DNA of 64,000 nt from Isoetes taiwanensis (taxonomy: Eukaryota; Streptophyta; Lycopodiopsida; Isoetales; Isoetaceae). Location of the stretch: positions 6,562,635 through 6,626,634 of the forward strand of contig JAJEKV010000033.1 of NCBI GenBank assembly GCA_021234155.1, written 5' to 3'. Made by a program: the position numbers and the translations under genes. The notes under the pieces are model-generated. The model was given only the letters and a program-made list of their open reading frames with translations, was not told where the DNA came from and did no database searches. Position 1 is the stretch's first letter. Each line of letters begins with the position of its first letter. Below are positions 1 to 10,599 of the stretch, in pieces.

Positions 1-150
1 CTCAACCTGCTCAACTTCTCCTGTGACATAAGTCCATAGTCCTTCCACCTCTAGTACTTCTTTTATCTTTTCCTTCCACACTTCGAAGCCTCCTGTTCCT
101 TTAAAAACATCAACAACACTTAGAAGAGATGCTCCTAATCTAGTTGACAT
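1..150 (-). CDS. Ty1/copia-type gag, N-terminal 50 codons (cut by window edge)
   Basis: An uninterrupted 50-codon frame begins at an ATG whose complement lies at 148-150 and runs off the left edge. It starts MSTRLGASLLSVVDVFKG and continues with a W-K-x-K-I/V-x-E-V-L-E-V-E-G-L-W pattern, the usual start of plant copia Gag, where the protein engages the element RNA and forms the particle. The start is fixed by a primer-binding site only 10 bp upstream on the same strand. Seen: open frame, PBS and LTR edge in the right order. Inferred: copia rather than another superfamily, from the Gag N-terminus and the spacing. Confidence 0.75.
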   Translation of the reverse strand, partial: MSTRLGASLLSVVDVFKGTGGFEVWKEKIKEVLEVEGLWTYVTGEVEQVE

Positions 151-160
151 CTTTCAGTAA

Positions 161-172
161 GCTCTGATACCA
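161..172 (-). other. Primer-binding site for initiator tRNA-Met (minus strand)
   Basis: The plus strand reads gctctgatacca, the complement of TGGTATCAGAGC, the standard PBS of plant LTR retrotransposons. It lies between a TG-starting LTR edge at 182 and the gag ATG, so the element is read right to left. Confidence 0.85.
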
Positions 173-181
173 AACGAAAGA

Positions 182-300
182 TGTTATATTCAAATATGAA
201 GCACAAAGATAATCTTAGAAGTTATAAATTATCTATCTATACAACAACTCTTTATCATTGTATTTCAATAATGCATAATGAAATACATCAAAACCATTAG
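182..300 (-). mobile_element. 5' LTR (partial or short) of the minus-strand copia element
   Basis: Nine bases beyond the PBS the sequence begins TGTTATATT, a normal LTR edge (minus strand ...AATATAACA). The outer LTR boundary was not found: AT-rich sequence continues to about 300, then gives way to plastid-like DNA. The LTR may be short or broken by that insertion. Confidence 0.5.
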
Positions 301-344
301 ACCAAGACCATTGTTTAATCGAGAGTGATTAGCTGAAGCACTGC

Positions 345-429
345 ACGGGTCGTTTACGGCTAGGACTACTGGGGTATCTAATCCCATTCGCTTCCCTAGC
401 TTTCGTCTCTCAGTGTCAGTGTCGGCCCA
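345..429 (-). pseudogene. Plastid-type 16S rRNA fragment (nuclear insertion)
   Basis: The plus strand contains the complement of a conserved 16S rRNA segment, including gtttacggctaggactac, tggggtatctaatcccatt and ctctcagtgtcagtgtcggc. Wording and spacing match chloroplast 16S rRNA as I know it. The match starts abruptly after gcacgggtc, where sequence normally lying in between is missing, and stops after gtcggccca. At under 100 bp it is an rRNA relic, not a gene. A cyanobacterial-type bacterial source cannot be excluded from this length. Confidence 0.8.
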
Positions 430-1047
430 TACACATTAGACTTGTATAGTAATGCTTCGATAGCTCAAGCCTGAAATCAACCTAATCTTCTTGTTGATCT
501 TATAGGGCCAGATCCAGTCGTTTAGGCACAGGTCCGGCCGCGTTGGGCTGCGTGAATCTCTATTCCACTATTCCATAGACTTGCCACAAATATTCAGATA
601 TTGTTGGCCCAAGAACATTCACTGATTATTATATCGTATATATAACCTTTGCATATTTCAACCCATATTGCAACCATTAACATCCGCAATAATTTTCACC
701 ATTTCAAAAACCCCTATGAGAACATGTGTCCGAACTTAATATCTCATTTGCATATGAATGTCTCTGTTGATTTAACATGAACATTCAACAAATTCAACCT
801 TAAGATAAATGCAAGACGGTTGCTATATTAACATCCTAACTGCTCCAAACTTCAAGCCCAATAAATTAGCATTTTAAAAGGATAATTTCAAGCTTCAATT
901 CACAACGAACGAGCATATATGCCTAATTAGAGTTCTCAACCATAGCTCAATTAATTTTTGAATTTAATCCCAACAAAAAGCCCAGCAACGCTGGGCATTT
1001 TTTCTATTAACAACTTAAATTTGAATGCTAATTAGAGTTTATATTAA
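430..1047. other. No gene seen; AT-rich with one short hairpin
   Basis: No coding frame, repeat or known element is supported here. The only structure noticed is the hairpin-plus-T-run at 980-1003, listed separately. Confidence 0.6.
980..1003 (+). terminator. Intrinsic-terminator-like hairpin
   Basis: A perfect 7-bp stem GCCCAGC/GCTGGGC with a 3-base loop (AAC) is preceded by AAAAA and followed by ATTTTTTCT, the form of a bacterial or plastid rho-independent terminator. No gene ends nearby, so a function in this nuclear context is doubtful; it may be chance or a trace of organellar or bacterial DNA. Confidence 0.3.
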
Positions 1048-1173
1048 CTCAAACATGTCACGCGGGCTCCAACATGCCAACTAGGCTCAAACATGCCAAG
1101 GTGGCTCAAGCACGCCACCTAGGGTCCAACATGCCAAGGTGGCTCAAACATGCCACCTAGGCTCTAACATGCC
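1048..1173 (+). repeat. 19-bp satellite, left part (forward orientation)
   Basis: Repeated units of the type GCCACCTAGGCTCCAACAT, about 19 bp each, with variants such as GCCAAGGTGGCTCAAACAT. The array is cut at 1173 by a solo LTR and resumes at 2877 in the same orientation. Confidence 0.9.
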
Positions 1174-2876
1174 TGTCGTCTGCCAAATCGAGGCGAAAAT
1201 CTGCAAAAAGCAGATTAATAAGAATATAGCTCGGGGAATTATGCTAGCTTAGCGAAGAAAGCTAAGCAAATGTGGAAAGAGGAAAAGTAGTGCAAGAGAT
1301 GTGCTACATGAAAGAATACCCTTGAGAAAACATGGGAAGAAAGGACATGGCAGAATTGTCGTGAAGGAGCATGGCAACCGGGTTGTCATGAGAAGAACCC
1401 CATAGACGAAAAATACCTATGGAGGAAAGATGGAAGTGACGAGAATAAAGGCCTTGGAATAAAAAGGTCGAGTCACGAGAGAGATAAGGGAAACACCCTT
1501 GGAAGAACCAGAGAAGCCAGAGAGCCTATGGTAGAAAGAGGAATCGAGAATCAAGAAAAAAGAAATACAAAAGAAAGAAATGATGAATCAAAAAATATGG
1601 GGAAATAACTATACCAACTGATTGAAACAAGTTATGGGGAAAAATCCTATACAAGGCGGGGCATAAAAGCTATGGTGTTATGATGTTGAAGGCAACACAA
1701 GGAACAAAAATCAAATAGATAAGACCCAAAGGATACACACATGCACCTCCAAGGAGCAACACAAAATTGGTGGTTTGAGGGCCAAAGAAAGAGTTGGAGC
1801 ATGAACCATTGAAGAATAAAAAGAAAAAAACAAGGGAAAAGGAATTGTTATCAAATGTTAACAAAGGGCAAAATGCAAAAAGGAGGACGAACCAGAAGGG
1901 GCGCGACCTGAGGGCGGGCCGATTTGGCCGGAGTTATCAGGAAAAGGGTGATTATTCTTAGAATAGTTGGAAGGAAAAGCACCCTGGCATCAGCAAAAAT
2001 CTGGAGTTCTTCATAAGAAACGACCGGATTGGGCATTGCAGAACTAGAGAGCAGGAACCAGAGGTCTGATCGAAGGAAAAACTTGAATTAAACTATTTGG
2101 AGACTGATATTTCGGAATCCTCAAGATTAATCCGCCAGAGTTACTGGAGCAGTCGATTTTTTGCTGAAGAAATACAAAGGGGAAAAGCCACAAATCCGCA
2201 GGATCAGGGAGGATTGGGCCGGAATTGGGTCCCAATTGATTAGGCTATGCAAAAAAACGCTCCAGAAGATGCCGCCAAGATTGAAGATCTGACAGCAACA
2301 AGGTTTCAAATAGAGCAAAAGAATTGGAGCAGGCCGGAATTGAAGCATCTCCATAAAAATTCATTCCCGGAAAAGGGCCGATCTTCTGCTGCAGAATGCG
2401 AAACAGAGAAAGAGAGATAATAAAAATTAAGGAAACGAAGCCCTTAAAGAAAGAAGAAAGTCTGTTTATTTTAGAAACATGCTGGGTAGCCGAGTTGGCA
2501 ACAATTCCATTCTAAGACCTTTTGCCAAAGGGTTGAAGAACCACAAAACCGCGCCTTTTTTGCCTGATGACGTGGCAAAGATGAGGTGGCAATATTTGGT
2601 GACGTGGCGTGACCAGTGGCAATAATTGATGACGTGGCAGGGTGAATGATGCAGTAGTGATGCAGTAGCGCCATGTTGACGATCCGCCTAGGTGGCATAC
2701 GAAATCCAAGGGATGCGATGATGTGGTGATGATGTGGCGAAGGGGTAGTGTGAACCACGGTTGGGGTTTTTCCAACCAGCAAAGTGGGCAATAAAGTTTG
2801 ATCTTTTGTTCTAGTTTTCTTGGTGTGTCTCTTTCACAGCGCTACCTTTTCCTCGGGTTGCGAGAGGGGCTCGACA
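1174..2876. mobile_element. Solo LTR (1.7 kb) inserted in the satellite
   Basis: The block starts TGTCG and ends CGACA, the TG...CA inverted ends of an LTR, and is flanked on both sides by the 5-bp duplication ATGCC (1169-1173 and 2877-2881), which is itself part of the satellite unit. The satellite continues across the insertion. No PBS, polypurine tract or internal direct repeat was found, so this looks like an LTR left after recombination. Short frames inside have no recognised product. The length suits a Ty3/gypsy LTR but the family is unknown. Confidence 0.75.
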
Positions 2877-3795
2877 ATGCCACCTAGGCTCAAACATGCC
2901 AAGTGGCTCAAACATGCCACGCATGCTCCAACATGCCACCTAGGCTCTAACATGCCAAGGAGGCTCAAGCACGCCATCTAGGTTCCAACATGCCAAGATG
3001 GCTCAAACACTGCACCTAGGCTCCAACACGCCAGCTAGGCTCCTATGCCCACGTGGCATGTTTGAGTCTAGGTGGCATTTTGGAGCCTAGGTTGGCATGT
3101 TTAAGCCACCTTGGCATGTTAGAGCCTAGGTGGCATGTTGGAGCTCACATGGCATGTTTGAGCCATCTTGGCATGTTTGGGCCTAGATGGCATGTTGGAG
3201 CCTAGGTGGCATGTTTGAGCCACCTTGCCATGTTAGCCTGGGTGGTGTGCTTGAGCCGCGTTGGCATGTTTGAGCCTAGGTGGCATGTTGGAACCCGCTG
3301 GCATGTTTGGGCCGCCTTGGCATGTTAGGTGGCAAGTTGGAGCCCATGTGGCATGTTTGAGCCTAGGTGGCATGTTGGAGCCCCATGGCATGTTTGAGCC
3401 ACCTTGGCATGTTTGAGGCTAGGTGGCATGTTGGAGCCCACGTGGCATGTTTGAGCTGCCTTGGCATGTTGGAGCCCACGTGGCATGTTTGAGCCACCTC
3501 GGCATGTTTGAGCCTAGGTGTCATGTTGGAGCCTAGGTGGCATGTTTGAGCCACCTCGGCATGTTTGAGCCTAGGTGGCATGTTTGAGCCACCTTGGCAT
3601 GTTTGAGCCTAGGTGGCATGTTGGAGCCTAGGTGGCATGTTGGAGCCTTGGTGGCATGTTGGAACCCACGTGGCATGTGTGAGTCTAGGTGGCATGTTTG
3701 AGCATAGGTGGCATGTTGGAGTCTAGGTGGCATGTTTGAGCCACCTTCGCATGCTGGAGCCTAGGTGGCATGTTTGAGCCACCTTGGCATCCTCA
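2877..3795. repeat. 19-bp satellite, right part, with orientation switch near 3050
   Basis: From 2877 to about 3045 units read as in the left part (CCACCTAGGCTCAAACATG). From about 3050 to 3795 they read as the complement (GGCATGTTTGAGCCTAGGT). About 40 units in three or four variants alternate, some with CCTAGG and some with CCACGT or CCACCTT centres. Because 19 is not a multiple of 3, the array translates as a 19-residue repeat in every frame; the open frames here are a by-product. Confidence 0.9.
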
Positions 3796-4291
3796 AGGTT
3801 TTAATATAGTATCAGCTTGAAGTACTCCTATTTTTTATATTCTATGATCTCATAAAACTTGAATATCCAACAAAGAATATAACAATAATGTCAATTTTAC
3901 ATGAATTACTCATCTCTCAATTTTCATGTGGTTTGTTAAAAAACTGAAGTAGCTATGGATTATCAAAATTAAGAATCCAGTCGGGTCCTTTACAGAATTT
4001 CCTAAAATAGGCTTCTGATCATTATTTCTTATCAATAATATTTGAAATTGAACAGAATTTTCAAGTTAGCATTATTTTTTATTGAGAGTTAATGTTAGGT
4101 TTAATTCAGTTTTCAAGTTTCGTACGATTTCTTCATAATATGAAGTAGCTATAAATATTCAAAATTTTAGCCCTTGCAGGACCCAATTGGGTCCTTATAA
4201 TATTTCTGGAACCCAGACTTCAAGGAATTATTTCTCAATAATCACACCATAATGTTTTCTGGGAATGCCTATAAGATATCTGTAGTCTCGT

Positions 4292-5077
4292 AACGATTTC
4301 TCATGGAAGAGCTTGGAACTAAAATGCAAACTCCATACTGCATTATGCTTGCGGAAACTGGATTGATTCCCCTTGAAACTGAAGCTTTATGCCGTACTAT
4401 TACATATGTAAATCGGGTGAAATTGCTCCCTTCAGATCGTCTCCCTTTCCAGGCTATGCAGCAATCCAAAGTACGAGGATGGCTCTCTCAAGTGATTCAA
4501 TGGGCAGAAAAGTGGGGTGTAGATGATTCTGCTTGGCCGGAGTCAACCAAACTAAAAGAGGTACGCATGCAAATACTTCCAAAAGTCTTGGGCAAATTGT
4601 AGGATCCAAATGATATTGCTGTGAGAATTTTTTTATAAAGATGATATTAATAGTATGGCTGCATATGATATTAGCAGGAAAAATAGAATCTTGATTTCTC
4701 AGCTACGAACTTCCTCTCATCATCTGCACATTGAGACAGGAAGGTGGTATGGAACTCCTCGACATACAAGGTACTGCCCGAGCTATCTTGACCCTAAAAT
4801 TGAGTCAGAGGTAGGAGTGTCCTGCCTATGAACATATAAGAAGTAAGTATAACATTTCAGGATTCACATTGTCAGAGCTTTTTAATACGCCTCCAAATCT
4901 CCTTAGTTCATATCTCAAGGATGTTTGGAAGGAACGAGCTGACATAATGGAGTTGTTTGTTAATATGGAAATACTTGAAGCTACAGGTGCCCTTGTTTAA
5001 GCGCCTTGTGGACTATATACCTCTTGTAATATCTTCGCCATATGGACCTGAGGGTCTTAAATGGCGTGATTAATATA
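4292..5077 (+). mobile_element. LINE 3' fragment (C-terminal ORF2 remnant)
   Basis: Codons 4303-4602 encode 99 aa with LAETGLIPLETEALCRTITY and RLPFQAM, resembling the region after the reverse transcriptase in plant and animal LINEs. A second frame at about 4678-4800 reads ISQLRTSSHHLHIETGRWY followed by a Cys-containing stretch, the classic LINE C-terminal motif. Stops and frameshifts separate the pieces, so it is inactive and 5'-truncated. It ends in the (TTA)n/(TCA)n tract, a plausible LINE tail. The clade is not certain. Confidence 0.7.
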
Positions 5078-5410
<333 letters not shown>

Positions 5411-5652
5411 TTTAGGAATTATAATTCCTAAGAAAATTCTTATTTGCAAACTAATGAGAGAAATGATAAGTAGTTCGAGAAAAACCCCGACCCCTTACAT
5501 TTGACTCTATTATACTCCTTGATAATGGAGGCTCTATGTATTTTTATAAATTATTTCTTGTACATACACACATAGACAATAACATAGTCAAAGGTTGTGG
5601 TCAAATTATTTACCTTACTGTAATTATAGAATTCTAGAAAAAGTATGCTAGA

Positions 5653-6290
5653 TTTGGAAGAGATTTTTTATTTCCAGTGAAATGGGTGTAGTTACGCATC
5701 TTGGATTGCTTCTATTTGTATTCATTCTATTTCTAGAGCCATTGAATCACAAAACAGATGATGTTGCTTCATAGATGCATAGAATAGAGTCTTCTATGAG
5801 TATGGTTTTTGCCAAATCTTCTATTTCTTGCAGATGGAAAGCTCAGCGATATTGTAGCTGTCCCTGTTATGTTAGACCCGAGATTTTTCATAGCTCATAT
5901 AACATGGAAGCAAATATAAGAAGTATTGGTGTCATCACATATATCTTGCTTTCTGGCAGCAGGCCCTTTTGGGCTCATTCAAAGTCTGGAATATTTCATG
6001 GTGTCCTAAGAGCTCATCCTAATTTTGTTGAAACACCTTGACAATCTGTATCACCCGAAGCAAAGAATTTTGTTACATAACAGCTTCTGATCAAGGACTT
6101 GCGGAAGAGAATGACAGTGCCTCAAGCATTGTGTTGAGTATACCATTCTTTATAAATTTGTGTTGCACAGACTTTCACTCTGAATTGATTAGTTACGCTG
6201 CAGCTCATCTATAGATTTGAGGAGAAATAGAAGATACCACTTGATATTCTTGTGTAGAAACTAGTGAAGGTTTACTTCTTCTTCTTTTCT
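5653..6290 (+). pseudogene. CDPK-related protein kinase (CRK) fragment, broken
   Basis: The translation around 5830-6120 contains [42 protein letters not shown] and SPEAKNFV, matching subdomains VII-XI of plant CDPK-related Ser/Thr kinases. A further piece near 6222-6270 reads IPLDILV-RLVKVY-like, the next block of CRKs after a short intron-like gap, so this is a fragment of an intron-containing gene rather than a processed copy. APE is changed to RPE, D-x-W to N-x-R, and frameshift and stops (after VETP, near 6041) kill the frame. It lies between the two copies of the duplicated segment. Confidence 0.8.
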
Positions 6291-6299
6291 TTTTTTTTT

Positions 6300-6754
6300 A
6301 GAAAACGGCAGAAATTATATTACTTTGTGAAAAAGATTACATGATAGTACAGAAAACCCAAAAGCAAGCAACCAAAAGCCAGCAATTGGGAAAATGCAGA
6401 TAGCTAGCCATCAAAAGTCCTTCATAGGAAGGACATAAAAACATAATAAAAAACCACTTTAGCAAAGAGGGAATTATTCAAAGAGTTCAGTCACTCAGGA
6501 CTTCTAGATAGATCTGCTTATAATCTGCTTATAGAATGTATGGCACTCCATCTAAGGTAATAATAGCAAAGGCTTCATCTGTATGGACAAACATCATTTC
6601 GTCTAGTTGGTTTGGCCCATAGCCAATAGAGTCTAGCAGATACAGAATCCAGGAATCACGGGCATCCTCATGAATCTTCAATTTTGCCTGGAAGTAAGGC
6701 CTGATCTCCTGGTTGTATCTCCAAATGTCTTCATCAGCAAGCAATCGGGTGAAG
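6300..6754 (-). other. Unrecognised fragment with a short minus-strand frame
   Basis: After a T-rich run (6284-6300) the plus strand is A-rich. A minus-strand frame from about 6753 down to 6529 reads RLLADEDIWRYNQEIRPYF and later DEMMFVHTDEAFAIITLD, which looks coding-like, but I do not recognise the family. Its upstream end is fused to a satellite unit, so it is a truncated piece of something else. Confidence 0.35.
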
Positions 6755-7528
6755 GTGCTGGAGCCTAGGTGGCATGTTTGAGCCACCTTGGCATCCTCAA
6801 GGTTTTAATATGGTACCAACTTGAAATACTCTTTTTTTTTATATTCTATGATCTCATAAAACTTGAATATCCAACAAAGAACATAACAGTAATGTCAATT
6901 TTACATGAATTACTCATCTCTCAATTTTCATGTGGTTTGTTAAAAAACGGAAGTAGCTATAGATTATCAAAATTAAGAATCCAGTCGGGTCATTTACAGA
7001 ATTTCCTAAAATAGGCTTCTGATCATTATTTCTTATCAATAATATTTGAAATTGAACAGAAATTTCAAGTTAGCATTATTTTTTATTGAAAGTTAATGTT
7101 AGGTTTAATTCAGTTTTCAAGTTTCGTACAATTTCTTCATTATATGAAGTAGCTATGAATATTCAAAATTTTAGCCCTTGGTCCTTATAATATTTCTGGA
7201 ACCCAGACTTCAAGGAATTATTTCTCAATAATCACACCATAATTTTTTCTGGGAATGCTTATAAGATATCTGTAGTCTCGTGTTCTATATGTAAGAATTA
7301 TAATTCCTAAGAATATACTTATTTGCAAACTAATGAGAGAAATGACAAGTAGTTCGAGAAAAACCCTGACCCCTTACATTTGACTCTATTATACTCCTTG
7401 ATAATGGAGGCTCTATGTATCTTTATAAATTATTTCTTGTACATACACACATAAACAATAACATAGTCGAAGGTTGTGGTCAAATTCCTTACCTTAATGT
7501 AATTATAGAATTCTAAAAAAGGTATGCT
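6755..7528 (+). repeat. Duplicated segment, copy B (without the LINE)
   Basis: Near-identical to 3751-4291 joined to 5413-5652, giving the pre-insertion state of copy A. It begins with one full satellite unit, so the satellite edge was part of the duplication. Confidence 0.85.
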
Positions 7529-7544
7529 GAAAGACACGTTTGAG

Positions 7545-7604
7545 TCTTTTAACCTACAACTCTAGTGATATAGCAATCCCTTTGATAGCACGACAATACA
7601 AGAT
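7545..7604 (+). repeat. Partial copy of the ~320-bp module
   Basis: The stretch ending ...tagcaatccctttgatagca matches the end of the module at 9264-9590 (tagcaagccctttgatagca). It is separated from its continuation at 9224 by the solo LTR. Confidence 0.75.
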
Positions 7605-9223
7605 TGTGACGTTCCCTACAAAATATACGGCACCCGGTCGTACACTCCGTAGGAAATCCCCCATCCGGTCCTTCAACCGCACGGGCCCTCCGTCTATCCC
7701 GCACTCCAGGGTATCCCTAGTGCGGGAAGGGGACACGAAGGGCGCGCCCTTCCCCTATGGGCTCATATCATAGCGAAAGCATAAACAACGTCAGAACTAG
7801 CAATAACAATACATCATACTACCCGAAAGGTAGCACATACACATATCCGTAGCTACAACAGAGATAAACATATGCCATAAAACATGAGAGCTCCTACCCA
7901 AGGCTCAGACTCATGGGGAGGTAGACTGACGGCTAGGCCTCAAGATAGAGCAGACCGAGTCATAACAATGGCGGGGCTGGCTATAGACAATGAACCACTC
8001 CATCCGCCCCTCCTATGCATACTTTGCAGAATGGGCTAGATCGGGCTCTGGCATGACTCTAGCCTTCCGGATACGCAATCTCATGGTATCATCCATCGAG
8101 ACTACTCCAGGTTGCATCTCCCCGGTCCGTTGAGGCAGGAAGGGTTGCATCTCCCCTTCCCAGGGTCTAGAGGTTCCACGGGCGGCTAGAGGATCATGGC
8201 AACACACGATCCGTACCCGACTTAACCCCCCAAAATAGGAGCCAGGCCGACACCTACAACTCTTGAGAGGCAGGGCGACACCATTGCCCCAGGAGGTGTC
8301 GGACCCATGCCCGGCCCACACGAAGTGACCGGCCATAAGTCTAGCCCGCTATGGGGTCCCCAGTAGCCACGCTCAGCAGGGACCCTCCCTCCGTATCTCC
8401 TCTAGCCCCGTTATGTAGTGCTGAGTCACATGATAGCCCCCGTAGCCCGGTGGGCTCTTATGCACAGGCCGTATAATAATAATAGGAACTAAGGGGTCTA
8501 AACTAGGAGCATACTACATAATGGCTACTAGGTCTCTACCCCCCTTCCCAATACAAGAGGAGCAAACATGATCAACCAACATCACATAATATCATATCAT
8601 GATAATCATCATAAGAACATCTTAACCTAACCATACATGTCTAACTTACGCTTAGGGTTCCTTGATTAGGGTTCAAGATGTTGAACAAGGGTTCTAGGAT
8701 GGCTCTACTCTAGATACGAAACACTAACCCATCTGGAGTGCTAACTTCCAGATGAACTACTAGGAGCACTACTCCACATACCTGCTCCAGAAGCACTCCC
8801 TCCCAATCCTGGCGTCTCCATGGTCTTTTAAGTGGTCGAAGCTGCGCTCGCTCCAAGATCGAATCCACACTCCGGAGGCTGCTGCACTAGGCTATGCCAC
8901 AGCAAACGGTGCTCGAAACGGAGTTTCGAGCGCGAAGAAGGTTCGCAGACTGTTGGAGCCAGAACAGAGGCCCAGGGTTAGGGTTTAGGCCTTTATAGGT
9001 TAGGGTTTACATGTTATGCCACATGGCTCCAATAGGCGGGTGTCCAATAGGTTAAGGCCACGTGGAAAATGGTCTTAACCTAAGGTTGCTAAGTTATATG
9101 AATAACTTAGCCATGCATCATATGCCACTAATCTATGGTATACAAGGCTATGAAGGTAGACTTGTATAGTGACGGACCCAGAAATATACGTATTTATGAT
9201 GTATATTTCCCTGGAACGTCACA
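7605..9223 (-). mobile_element. Solo LTR, 1.62 kb, minus orientation (same family as 56571-58212)
   Basis: Ends are TGTGACGTTCC and GGAACGTCACA, an 11-bp inverted pair, flanked by the 5-bp duplication AAGAT (7600-7604 and 9224-9228). Joining the flanks restores ...aatacaagatgc.ctt..., which is seen uninterrupted at about 9490-9510. Internally it matches the 5' LTR at 56571-58212 read in the opposite direction, for example the shared ccacgtgg, aaccctaa and Box-like GC-rich tract. There is no PBS beside it, so it is a solo LTR. Confidence 0.85.
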
Positions 9224-9885
9224 AAGATGCTCTTCCACAAAAATCCTTGACCTAGTATAAAGTGTGGATGAATTCAACCAATCCCCCTTCCACACGTTCT
9301 CGAACCTCCTTCCACACATTTTTAACTTCTGTTTGTTTCTGTGGCTTGCATCCATTTCAAGCGCAATTAAGGAGGATGACAAGAATGATGAAAGAATCTG
9401 CAAGAATGAAGACCCACTGACCTGGACTTGCTATGATGGTATAATGAGCAAGTTGACAAAGAGATATAGCAAGCCCTTTGATAGCATCAAAATACAAGAT
9501 GCCCTTCCACAAAAATCTTTGACCTAGTAAGTTTGGACCTGGACCTTTCTTTACCAAATAAGCGAGCACATTCTTGGAGGAGTGAATTCAATCAATCCCT
9601 CTTCCACACGTTCTTGAACCTCCTTCCACACATTTTTAACTTCTGTTTGTTTCTGTGGCTTGCATCCATTTCAAGCGCAATTAAGGAGGATGACAAGAAT
9701 GATCAAAGAATCTGCAAAGAACGAAGACCCATTGACCTGGACTTGCTATGATGGTATAATGAGCAAGTTGACAAAGAGATATAGCAAGCCCTTTGGCATC
9801 AAAATACAAGATGCCCTTCCACAAAAATCTTTGGCCTAGTAAGTTTGGACCTGGACCTTTCTTTACCAAATGAGCCATGGATCAA
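9224..9885 (+). repeat. ~320-bp module, two tandem copies
   Basis: The block from about 9264 repeats at about 9585 with over 90% identity; period about 320 bp. Each unit holds a frame with a hydrophobic stretch LLPHIFNFCLFLWLASISSA followed by IKEDDKND and two cysteines. In the first unit the frame is open for 87 codons (9264-9527) but begins at GTG with no ATG upstream in frame; in the second it is frameshifted after RICK. It resembles a signal peptide plus short secreted tail or an exon cut from a gene. A third relative precedes the gene at 22000. Confidence 0.75.
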
Positions 9886-10074
9886 TTCAGGTACTTTGTT
9901 TGCAGATTGTTGTTCATGCACATGTTTCAAGAAGAACACTGCCTTTATTTAACCACATTCATGGGACTTGACCCATTTAAGCAGAGTTTCATTAAAGTTG
10001 GAAATTTCGTGATTCCAATTTCTCATGAAATCAGTTTCTTCCCTGTTTTATCACACATTTATGGCTAGATATGG
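9886..10074. other. No gene assigned
   Basis: An open frame of about 60 codons starts at an ATG near 9877, but its protein has no recognised motif and no family match that I know. Confidence 0.4.
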
Positions 10075-10495
10075 CACTATTTGCTTAAAAAGAAACCAGT
10101 TATCATGCAAAAACCGCTACATTTAATATAAAACAGCGCGGTTTTAGTTGTCAGGAAGAGAAGTATGGCGCCATTTACTTGGAAAGTATGAGGAAAAGCG
10201 GCCCGAGAACCACAAAAGCAGTTATTGAATTGCCAAAAAGTGCCTAGCAAGCAAACAAAATGGCGCGGCCGCTCCTTTAACTTAGAAATAACCACAAAGC
10301 AAATAGCGCACTTTGCTTTAACGTGAAAGGAAACAAATGGTGCAGGCGCGCTATTTGCTTGAACGTGAAAGCAAGCAAATAGTGCAGGCGCGCTATTTAC
10401 TTCAAGGTGTAGAACGAGCAAATAGTGCGGTAGCGCTATTTGCGTGAGCGAAGACCAAGCAAATAGTGCTCTCGCGCCATTTTGCTATAGATAAC
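10075..10495. repeat. Palindrome cluster 1 (AAATAGTGC...GCGCTATTT type)
   Basis: About six units of the form AAATAGTGCAGGCGCGCTATTT and half-units such as cgcgccattttgct lie 30-60 bp apart. They are variants of the AAATGGCGC palindromes in clusters 2-4. Repeated palindromes of this size are typical of subterminal binding sites in large cut-and-paste transposons. The cluster begins ggcactatttgc and ends with the complement caaatagtgc, so it is itself a foldback. Confidence 0.7.
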
Positions 10496-10599
10496 ACATA
10501 TTTTGAGGAAGGCCATGTAGATATATATAAATAGAAATATAAGATACAATTTTTCAAAATCTGATTTTTTTTTTAATAATCATTGGCGAAGTGTTCATC

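Noticed and set aside
1670-2354. Several 60-75-codon minus-strand ORFs
   Set aside because: They lie inside the solo LTR, lack recognisable motifs and have poor composition.
3363-3733. Cys/His/Met repeat ORFs on the minus strand, looking like a repeat protein
   Set aside because: The 19-bp satellite is open in every frame because of its unit length; no start context or conservation.
1048-3795. CRISPR-like array
   Set aside because: Units are contiguous 19-bp tandem repeats without unique spacers, in plant DNA.
7540-8336. ORFs near the GC-rich block on both strands
   Set aside because: They fall within the solo LTR and have no recognised product.
9264-9527. 87-codon secreted-peptide gene
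   Set aside because: No in-frame ATG before the hydrophobic stretch and the neighbouring copies are frameshifted or stopped; kept only as a repeat module.
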